This document shows positions 11,087-20,568 of a DNA stretch of 64,000 nucleotides, one piece after another; positions within the stretch are counted from its first letter, which is position 1; each line of letters begins with the position of its first letter. The notes under the pieces were generated by a model that did no database searches, had not been told where the DNA came from, and saw nothing but the letters and a program-made list of their open reading frames with translations. The DNA is from Ectobius pallidus (Eukaryota > Arthropoda > Insecta > Blattodea > Ectobiidae): the NCBI GenBank assembly GCA_964059195.1, contig CAXKWD010000006.1, positions 175,272,825 to 175,336,824 on the forward strand, written 5' to 3'. A program made the translations under genes and the position numbers.

Positions 11087-11574
11087 GAAGTGAAACTTCT
11101 TTAGCCGCGGTAGGGGTAAATCGAGAGCTTGTGTAACGCTCAAAAATCGGAGTCGAATTGAGAATACGAAATTAGTGAGGTATGACGGAACGGACTGCAC
11201 AGAAAACAAATCAACTCAATGATTAGGCTTATCCAAAAGTTAAAAAATAAAAAAATTAAAAATAAAAAATCGAAAATGCGAAATTAAAAAATCCAAAATT
11301 CTAAAATTAAAAAATCGAAATATCCAAAATTTAAAAAATCAATTAAAAAAAAATAAAAAATCCAAAATAAAAAAATCCATAAATTAAAAATAAAAAAGTC
11401 CAGAATTTAAAAATTCAAAATTCCAAAATTGAAAATTAAAAGATAAAATATTTAAAACAATCCAAAATTAAAAGAGTCCAAAAACCCAATATTAAAAAGT
11501 CCAACAATCCAAAATTTAAAAATTCCAATAATCCAAAGTTGAAAAATAAATAAATAAAAACAAGTTTCACTTCT
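11087..11574. repeat. AT-rich low-complexity block bounded by an inverted repeat
   Basis: GAAGTGAAACTT (11087-11098) and AAGTTTCACTTC (about 11562-11573) face each other. Between 11233 and 11560 lie many degenerate units of the form AAAATCCAAAATTAAAAA. An opposite-strand counterpart of the same low-complexity type lies at 17430-17790. It may be one repeat element with an internal array. No coding capacity. Confidence 0.6.
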
Positions 11575-11630
11575 GTCGCGTGGCGTTCCAAGTTTAATAG
11601 TAAGTTACAATTTTAAACAAATACAACCAT

Positions 11631-11724
11631 GAAGGGACCAAGTTTCTCAACACATTTCTCCCATCGTGATCCAGTTTCAAAATACCCTGTTCATAGAAGT
11701 CCGTTCGGTTGGAGTATAGCCATA
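11631..11724 (-). pseudogene. mariner transposase 3' fragment
   Basis: Nearly the same sequence as 8170-8255 and 40930-41015 (aagtttctcaacacatttctcccatcgtgat, cctgttcatagaagtccgttcggttgg). It stops abruptly where the Helitron body begins at about 11725. The same fragment reappears on the other side of that Helitron at 12249-12330. Confidence 0.75.
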
Positions 11725-12247
11725 ACACCTAAATCACGTGGACTACATACCACGATTAGAAAGCGTCGCCTGATAAAGACGACCTCAAATTCGAGTTCTC
11801 TGGCCCAGAAAGCCCCTGCATAGTGAGTTCCGTCCAAATTGATCAATGTTTGTCCATATAAGCCTATATGCATTATCACTGTTCCGACTATGTTGAAAAT
11901 TTTCGATTTCTGCGGGCATTATAAACAAATGAATCGACCAGAGCGGGCTAACAAAATAAAGCTATTCTTTTATTTCCAAATCATGACAGAAGAAGGCAAA
12001 GCCATCTGCAATTGAAATGTATTACTGAAAACTGATGCTTCGAAAGCGCAAAAAATAAATGCACGTTTTGTACCCGTTTTTCGCTCATAACTCGCGAACG
12101 AAAGCGAAAATTAAAAATCCGGCTTCGAGGTGCATTTTCCGACCCTTCAGTCCACCTATGCTTAAAATTTCAGATCTCTGCGTGGGTAGATTTCGCTGGG
12201 CATCGCGGACAGATAGACAGACAGACACTTCCTTTTATTAATATAGA
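11725..12247 (-). mobile_element. Helitron family B, 3'-truncated
   Basis: Shares its body with 37395-37926 (cgtggactacataccacgattaga, ctcataactcgcgaacgaaagc, cggcttcgaggtgcattttcc) and ends on the plus strand in CTTTTATTAATATAGA|T at 12247. On the minus strand this is the 5' TCTATATTAATAAAAG terminus expected of a Helitron. The hairpin and CTAG 3' end are missing, replaced by a mariner fragment. Confidence 0.75.
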
Positions 12248-12248
12248 T

Positions 12249-12330
12249 GTAGTCGCCAAGTTTCTCAAAACATTTCTACCATCGTGATACCAGTTTCAAA
12301 ATACCCTGTTCATAGAAGTCCGTTCGGTTG
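12249..12330 (-). pseudogene. mariner transposase 3' fragment, second copy
   Basis: Repeats the 11640-11722 fragment (gtcgccaagtttctcaaaacatttctaccatcg...). The Helitron is thus flanked on both sides by overlapping parts of the same mariner family in the same orientation. Confidence 0.7.
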
Positions 12331-12754
12331 AAGAAACAAGATTTGGTAACTAAAAAATCATATGCGAGTTCTATGAAACAGGACCCTGGTAGCACCGTTT
12401 CTAAACATGTGACATAACCCATTATAAGATGTATAAAACACATATCTGTTGTGGATCCTGTATATTGGCGCGCGTCGCCTGATATTTGGCTTTTCTATTC
12501 GCGGGCTGTTATCGTAATGACAAAATGTAACGCAGAATTTTCCACGGCGCCTTGCCAAGACGTAATGTTTATACAGAAGGCTGGGATTACACTTCAAAGT
12601 GTCAGATGTATTTATAGTCATTTAGGGAGACCCAGCGTTCCCATCTGCTCAGCATTCCACGAGGCGTACAGCATTTCGCTATTTCATCCACAATCGCTAG
12701 TAACCCTCCCTTTTTGAAAAAAGTCACAAAAATTGAAATGTAGCCATATAATTA
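12331..12754. other. No recognisable gene or element
   Basis: Overlapping chance frames of 87-88 codons occur on both strands (12358-12621 and 12451-12717), neither with a motif that I recognise. Slightly GC-richer than the surroundings. Confidence 0.4.
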
Positions 12755-12897
12755 TAGGGTTCGGATGTTTATGACTAGGGCCCGGATTTGAAGGTTTTAG
12801 CCTATTTTTCCCCCGGCTTCCTAATTATAATATTTAAACGTATTTCTCCGTTTCATGCCCCTTGCTTCCGAATATATGAGTCTTATAGAACCTAAAA
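12755..12897. repeat. DNA-transposon terminus fragment(s)
   Basis: TAGGGTTCGGATGTTTATGAC followed by TAGGGCCCGGATTTGAAGG. The first word faces a matching inverted end at 54256-54280 (gtcataaacatccgaaacc). The second resembles hAT termini elsewhere in this window. The partner ends were not found locally. Confidence 0.45.
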
Positions 12898-13280
12898 GTC
12901 GGCCGCGGTGGTCTAGAGGTAGCGTGCCCGCCTTTTATCCTCAGGGCGCGGGATCAAACCCGGCCGCGGTCGATGGATTTTTCAGGACGTAAAAATCCTG
13001 AGCACGGAGTCATCCGGGAGGGACTTTAAGCTGGGAGGCCTGTGTCGTAGATTTACGGCACGTAAAAGAACTCCAAGCCTAAATTAGAGCCTCTGGACAA
13101 AATTTCTCGGCCCTTTCACGTCCAAGAAATGCCTTAGTTTCCGGAGGGGGTTTGAGGGGTGATGGGCTTACCACCTGTCCCTTTGCACTCTCTCGGAAAA
13201 TAAGCGTAACAAAATTCACATTGGTAATAGAAACCTCCACTTGGAGGCCGGGATATAGGAAAACAGATACAGATATAGAG
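12898..13280 (+). mobile_element. tRNA-derived SINE (family 1), full length, with TSD
   Basis: Head GGCCGCGGTGGTCTAGAGG carries the A box and GGGATCAAACCC the B-box position. The body is about 300 bp (cctgagcacggagtcatccgg, gtcgtagatttacggcacgta, gcccctttc-type region). The 11-bp duplication AGAACCTAAAA flanks it (12887-12897 and 13281-13291). It ends in a purine-rich (GATA/GA) tail. Other copies lie at 24271, 45562 and 58655. Confidence 0.9.
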
Positions 13281-13377
13281 AGAACCTAAAAAGGGCTAAA
13301 TCGGACTGAAAGGCCTAAAAGGGGCTAAAAACTACTTTTGCTGAAAAACTAGGGGCTAAAGAGGACACAAAGGTGGA

Positions 13378-13708
13378 CGACCTGTACTCTTCACCGGATA
13401 TAGTAAGGAAGATGAAATGGGCTGGACATGTTGCGCGCATGGGGGAAAAAAGACATCTCAAAAATATTGACTGGGAGACCCGAAGGGAAAAGACCACGTG
13501 GAAGACCTAGACATAGGTGGGAGGACAATATTAGGGTGGATTTAAGTGAAGTAGGTTTTGCGAGGGATGGTTGGATGTAGTTAACACAGAATAGGGTTGA
13601 ATGGCGGGCTCAGGTAAGCGTGGCAACGAACCTCCGGGTTCCACCAAATAGATAATATTCCTCTAGCTTTGTGAGGAATTGTCTATTGCCATTGAGTAAG
13701 TAAGTAAG
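13378..13708 (+). pseudogene. LINE 3' end (same family as 4265-4881)
   Basis: Plus-strand blocks LYSSPDIVRK.KWAGHVARMG, then GRPRHRWEDN, then ..WRAQVSVATNLRVP, with frame breaks. The tail attgagtaagtaagtaa marks the 3' end. Opposite-strand frames are shadows. 5'-truncated. Confidence 0.85.
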
Positions 13709-14001
13709 GAATGTTTAAAATGAAATATAGGCAACTCAAAATTTAGTATAGATTTAACATTAATTTTAGCTTCAAAGCTGATCATAATTGCTATCATTTG
13801 TCTTTTGTTTCATTCTTATGAACTGTTCATTGAATGAATCACCTATGGGGGCTTTGGATCATGATATCGAAATGAAATGTTCCATGAGCTAAATAAAGAA
13901 TTCATTTATAGCGTAGAAAAATGCACACGCTTAATTGAATCTTGGCAACAATGTAGCCCAGACGCGTATTTTTACTTTCTATACTGGCTATTGTGTTCAG
14001 C

Positions 14002-15642
14002 ATTAAAGAGGGACATTCAGCTTTCCGTAAAATTCATAGGTGAGAAATAGGTGGATTTCATTATTTGTCCTCAGCAATGAATTGCTCTATACTCTTGCAA
14101 TCTGCAATCTTGCAATCTGACATACTCTTTTATTGACTATTTCTACAATTGCATACTATTTTCAAAATTAATCAAACAGTTACAATTACGGGTAATTATC
14201 GTTGGAAAATGGCAGCACTAAAATGTCGTTTCCTTGATAATTCCCACAAAATATTTTTGAGTGATTCTTTTTTCTATCTTTTGCAAACATCATATGAACA
14301 ACATCATCTACAATCTTTGGAATATCTACAGTATAAGTATTAAAAAATATATTTTTCATTTTCTTTTCAATAATATATATAGATATATATATATATCTAT
14401 ATATATAAAAGGCTTTGTCTGACTGACTGAATGAATGACTGACTGACTGATTGACTGAATGACAGGAATCAACGTACAGCCTAAACTATAACAGGTAGAG
14501 ACTTGGAATTTTGACAGTACCTTCGTTTCATAATGTAGGTGCTCACTAAGAAAGGATTTTGAAAAATTCTGATTCTAAATGCCAAAAATTAAATGTTTTT
14601 GAAAATACTTAATCCCTTTTTACATAGAATTATCAATTCCAAATCACAGAATATATTGTTGCCAAATGGTATCAGGTGGGCTTCGAAAAAACAAATGAAA
14701 TGCACTTTTGACAAATAAGAGAAGTTATCAAAATAATTCATGTTATAAATAAATATTACAGAATGAAATCCACTAAAATAATGGAATCACATAACTTTCT
14801 CTACCCTGGACATAGAGAAAACAAAACGAGGTATGGGAATGTGTATATTATTATATTATATCGCAGGTTTTTTGAGAGAAAAGTATGAAAGTGATAATGC
14901 TTTCTGTTTAATTTCATCCCCAAAACGGTTTTATGGTAACACAAGAGTGGGAAATTTCCCGCCTCGACATTAGGTAAAATTTTATGTTACAGGAATTTCT
15001 GTTTCTTCTTATTTAAACCTCTACCAGGCTTGCTGTGCACTGTACAAGCGATGGGATGCAAAATTCTAGATCCTCTATGAGCCATAAAAAACTATATCAA
15101 GCGTTTTCTGAGGGAATAGTTTGAGTGTAATAAGTCGTTCTTCCTATTTCAAATTATAAATGCCTATATAAGGACCTAGAATTTAAAGTTGAAAATCCTT
15201 CATAAGTTAATTTCCAATTACAAAATACAAAACCCGGGCGACGCCGGGTCTTTTAAGCTAGTATATATATATATAAACTGTTAATGTTAAACTATTAATG
15301 TTAAATGAATGGTTGTAAATAGTGTTGTTCGTATGATATTAACAAATAGGCTACATAGAAAAATAATCACCCAGAAATATTGATATTTGTTATTTGATAT
15401 TTGGAAGTTATCAAGGAAACGGCATTTCAGTGCACGAAACGTGGCAGCCATTTTGTAACGATAATTATCCATAACTATAACATTTTGATTAATTTTGAAA
15501 ATAGTATGCAATTGTAGAAGTAGTCAATAAAGAGAATGTCAGATTACAAGATTGTAGATCAAATCATTGCCGAGGAAAAATAGTGAAATTCACCTATTTC
15601 TCACCTATGAATTTCACTGAAAACTGTATGTCCCCTTTTAAT
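14002..15642. repeat. Two family-E repeat fragments in opposite orientation around a Helitron
   Basis: Left arm 14002-14345 and right arm 15290-15642 are inverted copies (ATTAAARRGGGACAT at the outer ends; ggtgagaaataggtg, caattgcatactattttcaaaattaatcaaa, tcgttt/aaacgacatttc-type words inside). Related sequence occurs at 29530-29790. The Helitron at 14396-15261 lies between the arms. The small frames at 14149 and 15287 encode near-identical MHTIFKINQ starts because they are the same repeat read in each arm. Confidence 0.7.
14396..15261 (+). mobile_element. Helitron family A, complete non-autonomous copy
   Basis: 5' end TCTATATATATAAAAGGCTT directly after A, then a GACT-rich array (gactgactgaatgaatgact). 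The 3' end has the hairpin ACCCGG-gcgacg-CCGGGT (15232-15249), then TCTTTTAAG and the terminal CTAG followed by T. Insertion between A and T without target duplication is the Helitron hallmark. 866 bp, no Rep/helicase. Sister copies lie at 23261, 47765 and 57645, with a broken one at 37296. Confidence 0.88.
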
Positions 15643-15645
15643 ATA

Positions 15646-16206
15646 AGTTTCGAGACCCTTCAACATGTGTGCGTCTGTGAACGAACGATTGAATCTAAAC
15701 AAAATTTTATAACTTATTCGGGTTAGATACCTTGGGAAAGTGACACAAATATTAACAACTACATAAATATTTTATTTTTACGTATGCCTGATTTCTCTAG
15801 AGTAAACTGACTTCTACAATGACAGGTTGTCTGCCTGTGTTTAATTAACACAGATTTACGCAGAAGGGGATCATGAATGCACGCCTAAATGGGAAAACAT
15901 TGAATGATTTGGACGAAACTGACTATGAGGGCTTTTCTTGGGGGGGGGCTATGGAACTCGAATCTGAGGGAGTTTTTATCATCCGGACGGTGCACTTTAT
16001 TTGTTAAATGCACTTCGAAGCCGGGTTTTTAATTATCAATCGTTATAATAAAATTGTTTATGCATGAATTTGGTAAGGTTCATGAATAGGAATATGGTTC
16101 ATTTTAATCGTTTCATTTCGAATTTGTATGCCCACATGGCAGGATAAGATTCGTTCTGTTCGTTTAATTATTTATATCTTTGACATTAAACATATAGGCC
16201 TAATTG
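15646..16206. other. No recognisable gene; edge of family-E repeat
   Basis: 15650-15800 still resembles the repeat at 29110-29250 (caacatgtgtgcgtctgtgaacg, cttgggaaagtgacacaaa). The remainder shows nothing that I can identify. A G-run lies at 15940-15948. Confidence 0.45.
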
Positions 16207-16214
16207 ATAATAAC

Positions 16215-16956
16215 CAGGGCCCGGATTCTAATGACATGCCATCTGTTTATTGATGCTGCATAGACATTGACAACTTGTAGATAAATCCTAATCATGGCCT
16301 CTGGATTCTAGAAATGCATTTTTATTAGGACATTTTTTGTCATTTTATGCCATTTGAAATTTTTAGAGCATTTATTTCAATTTTAGGTCATTATTTTGTC
16401 ATTTTCGTGTCATTTTCTTCCTTATTTAGTCATTTTCATATATTTACATTGAGCGTATTATTTTTTTTCGTCGCTAGCGGTGCTGTCTTTGAAGTGTTGT
16501 TTGATTAATGTAAGAAGGAAAAATTTTGTTTTAAAGTGTTGTCATGTCTCAGTCGGAAGTGAGAATCAAAGAAACGCCAAAATTTTCTATTATATTACTA
16601 TTCTTATTAGTATAGTTGTTTGGATTTCAGAGTGAAAACTACTGTTTACCCTCAATAAACAACAATATAATCCTGCCGACCACAAAAGGAAATGCCGAAT
16701 TTTGACTCGAAAGTGCCTCAGTGCCAGTATAAATTTCCGTGACAAAAGAACATTCACAACATTACAGTTATTTACAGTTTTTACAATTATGTACAAATTA
16801 GTCTATAACTTCGTGTGTAGAATAATATATTTTTTTATGAAGAAAATGTCAGTTTTTAGGTCATTTTTATGATTATTAAGTCATTTTCTTTAAAATTTAG
16901 AGTCATTTTATAGGTCATTTTTCAAACAATTTTAGGTCATCAGAATCCGGGCCGTG
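16215..16956. mobile_element. hAT-like non-autonomous transposon, 742 bp
   Basis: Ends CAGGGCCCGGATTCTAATGAC and (inverted) CACGGCCCGGATTCTGATGAC, with the perfect 8-bp TSD ATAATAAC (16207-16214 and 16957-16964). Near both ends the motif AGGTCATTTT or its variants repeats many times, likely transposase binding sites (inference). Same family as 22991-24850. Confidence 0.9.
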
Positions 16957-17044
16957 ATAATAACATTATGTAATTCCTGTAATTTATGTATGTATGTATT
17001 TTTCTCTTAAATAGCCTACATGATTTAAATAAAACACTCTCCCT

Positions 17045-17425
17045 CTTCTTTCTTTGTGTTAGTTTTACATCTCCCTTTTAGGATTTAAGCGACCCAAGCC
17101 GCCAGGGCCTTACAGGGCCGCGACCTGTCGGGAGAGGGATTATCTTTGGATCACATACATACTTTTTTGACCAGACAAGGACATGGAGGGCCTCCCCGGA
17201 TGAGTGATCAGCCCAATGCCGGGGCCACCTCCGAGACAACACCAACACATAGGACGATACACACCATTCGCATACACACACACTCCAAACAAGGCGAGGA
17301 TGGGATAAAGATGATAATGACGGCCAGATGATATTTGGGGTCCACAAGGGCCAAAAGTTACCCGACATTTCTCTCATAGGTGAGGAAAAACCCCAGAAAA
17401 AAAAACCCACCTAGGTGTTTCTCGT
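17045..17425 (-). mobile_element. SINE family 4 body, minus strand
   Basis: Read on the minus strand it begins CACCTAGGTGGG, then TTTCTGGGGTTTTTCCTCACC, then CATCTGGCCGTCATTATCATC, CCCATCCTCGCC..., and ends GGTCGCTTAAATCCTAAAAGGG. Fragments of the same order occur at 22505 and 49380, and its 3' end at 18240 and 41442. The 110-codon frame here is not a gene. Confidence 0.6.
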
Positions 17426-17429
17426 TTTC

Positions 17430-17790
17430 TAAGTTCGGATTATTATTTTTATTAAATTTTGAATTATCGATTTTTTAATTTTACGGTTTTCTGATTTTTT
17501 AAATTTTGGTTTTTTGAATTTATCGATTTTCGATTTTATTTTTAAAATTTGGACTTAAAAAAATTAAATTTGGATCTTTGAATTTTTTATTATGGATTTT
17601 TAAACTTGGATCTATGATTTTTTTTTATTTTGGAATTTTGGATTTTTAAATTTTATTAAAATTTTCAATCCTTGATTTTTTATGTTTTAATTATAGTTTT
17701 TAAGATTTTTTACTTTTCAATTCTTGGATTTTTTTAAATTTGGATTTTTTTAATTCTGGAATTTTTTACTTTTAATTTTTTTTAATTTTT
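17430..17790. repeat. T-rich low-complexity array
   Basis: Degenerate units such as TTTTTAAATTTTGGATTTTTGAATTT run for about 350 bp. It is the opposite-strand counterpart of 11233-11560 and lies next to a tRNA-like sequence at 17795-17870. Confidence 0.75.
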
Positions 17791-17794
17791 GGTC

Positions 17795-17870
17795 CCGACC
17801 AGGATTTGAACCCGGGCCAGCTGCGTGAGAGGAGCAAACGCATCCCCCTACGCCACAGCGGTGGACTTAC
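17795..17870 (-). repeat. tRNA-like SINE head
   Basis: On the minus strand: TGTGGCGTAGGGGGATGCG (A-box-like), then GGTTCAAATCC (B box) and a closing ...GGGACC. The spacing is tRNA-like, but the acceptor stem and anticodon arm do not form a credible functional tRNA. Best read as the head of a SINE whose tail is the low-complexity array at 17430-17790. Confidence 0.55.
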
Positions 17871-17899
17871 ATGAAACATCTATAAAGAATAGCAGTTGA

Positions 17900-17924
17900 A
17901 CAAATAATCGCGGGTACCTGCTAG
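17900..17924 (+). mobile_element. Helitron 3' terminus
   Basis: ATCGCGGGTACCTGCTAG followed by T, the same 3' end as in Helitron family B copies (hairpin relic plus CTAG). The rest of the element is not recognisable upstream. Confidence 0.55.
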
Positions 17925-17949
17925 TGTAATATACCTGTGCTTTAGTTTT

Positions 17950-18231
17950 TAGATTAAGAAAGAATTTATTGATACCCCCGGTAGAGATGAACAGAATATA
18001 AATACTGAGGGGCCTGTGCGAAGTGTAAATGTTTTCTCTGAAGCCGCTTTAGATTCAGTTGGTTACGTAAGCAGATACATTACGGATGCAAAACAGACTT
18101 TATTCATGGAATATGCTGAAGGCTTTATGGCACAAATGCAAAAGAAGCAAGTGGACTCCAAGTCTCCACCTCAACACTTCCATCTTACGCAAGACTTAAA
18201 ATACTGTTCTCAAAAGAATTACGTTGGTTGA
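17950..18231 (+). CDS. Unidentified coding-like fragment
   Basis: An open stretch of about 90 codons, the last 71 starting at 18016 with an ATG-like position in frame, ends ..KNYVG-stop. Composition looks more protein-like than most frames here (an EAALDSVGYVSRYITDAK segment, KKQVDSKSPPQHF). I recognise no family. It may be a terminal exon, a captured gene fragment or transposon debris. It is bordered by a Helitron end upstream and SINE 4 sequence downstream. Confidence 0.3.
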
Positions 18232-18239
18232 ATGTTTTG

Positions 18240-18330
18240 GGGGAAAAATTATATTTTCTTTCTTTCTTTATCTTAGTTTTACCTCTCTCTTTTAGAATTT
18301 AAGCCTCCCAAGTCTCCCGGGCCAAAATTA
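18240..18330 (-). repeat. SINE family 4, 3' fragment
   Basis: The stretch tttctttctttatcttagttttacctctctcttttagaatttaagc matches 17045-17100. Only the 3' end is present. Confidence 0.5.
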
Positions 18331-18365
18331 TTAAATTATGTTTAAGAAATATAATAAACATTTTA

Positions 18366-19282
18366 ATGTGAATTGAAATGTATTACGGAAAACTGATGCT
18401 TCGATAAACGCAAAAAAAAAAAAAAATCACGTTTTCTGCCAGTTTTTTACTCATAACTCGCGAACGAAACCTAAAATTAAACAATTCCATTTAGGGTGGC
18501 CTACAGGCTGATGTAGATTTCAAAGTGCTAAATCTCGCCTTATATGAGAGCTATCGAAAGACCAGTTATTGATTTGTAGAGTACTCATCAAGAGCTTTTC
18601 AACGATACCTCATAAGAAATGCTTTCAAACATTTCGAATTTCCATCCCCCACCCCCACTCGTACCCCCAAAACCCCCGAATCATTGGTGTCACTGTGAAC
18701 TCCATAGGGAGTGCTCTAATTTATTCAAACAAAGTTTCCGTCTATACTTCATAGGAGCCGAGATATAAATTTTTCAAAATTTCAACCCCCTCCCCCGACC
18801 TTTCTCTTGGGCCAATTTTGCTCATTAACGAACTTGTACGAACTATTGGGCCTAGAAATAACATAATAAAATTTGGTTCAAATATCTTCAAAATTACGGC
18901 CACTAGCGTGTAAAGATAAAGATATATAATACTACGGCCACTATATATATATATATATATATATATCTTTACACGCTAGTGGCCGTATATATCTTTGGCC
19001 GTAGTTTTGAACCAATATATATATATAAATATCACAAAAAAAATTGAATGGGCGGTGGTTTCGTACTTAGGGAGGCATGAAACGTAAAGATATGAAAGAA
19101 TTTTTCGAAAATCATGACATGGTATCGTTTGCAATAGGTAGATTTTTCTTCGAAATCTGCCTAAAATTCGGCTTCGAGGTGCATTCGGCCACCCTTCAGT
19201 CCAAGTCTTAGCTCTCTGCATTTAATAGACTTCGCTGGTCATCGCGCACAGTCAGACAAACACTTCCTCTAATTATTATAGA
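18366..19282 (-). mobile_element. Helitron family B relative with inserted repeat H
   Basis: 18366-18482 (aactgatgcttcg, ctcataactcgcgaacgaaac) and 19155-19282 (cggcttcgaggtgcattcggcc, ttcgctggtcatcgcg, cttcctctaattattatagaag) are consecutive parts of family B. They are separated by repeat H (18485-18800) and a hairpin block. The 5' terminus has lost the exact GA|T junction. Confidence 0.6.
18895..18985. repeat. Long hairpin with (TA)n loop
   Basis: Arms acggccactagcgtgtaaag and ctttacacgctagtggccgt (about 23 nt each) face each other across a (TA)n tract. The shorter word GGCCGTAGT/ACTACGGCC is repeated beside them, forming a second-order inverted arrangement. Confidence 0.82.
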
Positions 19283-19832
19283 AGACAGAAGATGACAGGA
19301 TGAGAAAATTCTAAGGTAAAACGGAACATTATGATTCCAACAATGAGTTCTACATTCGGTTTACAGAGAGGGCTGTGGCTGAAAAGAGACACAACAGTTG
19401 GCTTAGAGACAAAAGACTGTCAAAGTAATGCTTCTATTTGTGTATTTATATCTGTTGAGAAGGCTCATGAAATTTATGTTCGTGGCGCAATGCACAATCA
19501 CGAGTAATCAAACAATAGACAAGCCGCACCAAGAGAAACTAGGAAGCATAGATAATTATTTATAACAATTAGGTAATGTACCAAACATATTTATGGTGGC
19601 ATTATGCTATTCTGTTTCTGACTTGGGTTACAGAGAAAGACGAAACACATAAATACAGAAAGGACAATATAGTTAAAACTCTAAAATAAAATAAAAAGAT
19701 GAATAAAAGAAAAGAAAACGAAAGACCGCAACGACAAAGAAATTAAAAAAAAATGTACTAAACAAAATAAAGGCTGAATAAGTAAATTAAAAATCGTGTA
19801 ACCTAGGAGGTATTAGAATAGCCTGTAAATCG
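19283..19832. other. No recognisable gene or element
   Basis: A-rich on the plus strand, with no sustained frame. It lies between the Helitron end and the LINE fragment. Confidence 0.4.
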
Positions 19833-20568
19833 TTCGAACAAGTGGAAAAATTCAAATATCTGGGAGCAAAAATTACAGACACAAATAATATTAAGGCAGA
19901 AGTTAAGTGTAGACTCAAATGAGGAAACGCTTTTTTTATGCTGTTCAGAAACTCTTATCTTCTCGTCTTCTGTCTAGAAATCTAAAAATAAAGATTTGTA
20001 AGACAATTATCCTGCCGGTTGTATTATATGGATGTGGGACATGGATCCTTACATAATCTGAGAGTGTTCAAAAACAGGGGGCTTAGGAAAATATTCGGAC
20101 CTAAGAGAGATGAAAACTGCATAAAGACGAGTTTCATAAGCTGTACTCTTCACCGGATATAGTAAGGGTAATTAAATCACGGAGGATGAAATAAGGAGGA
20201 AAGACATATCTCAAAAGTATTGACTGGGAGACCCGAAAGGAAGACCTAGACGTACAGTAGTATTATTTCTGTCTGACCCCGACGAAACGCGAGTGAGGAG
20301 AAGAGAATCCAGCGGTGTGGGTTAATTCAGAGACCTTCCCATCCCGCCGATCATGACAGTAGTAGCTTATATATCTTTAGTCAGCGTTTGTGTTTACAAA
20401 CAAATCCCTATCCAAGTACAGCTCTGGCAGATATTTTTACCTCATTCATTAAATGTTATAACACTAACATTAAATGTTTTAACTCTAACATACAGTATGG
20501 AACTTTAATATATTTACTCTACATACCAAGTGTGGTGTTACCGCTGTGCTCAATTACAGGACTGGATA

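Noticed and set aside
17795..17870. Functional tRNA gene
   Set aside because: A and B boxes are present but a full cloverleaf does not form convincingly, and the neighbours are SINE-like.
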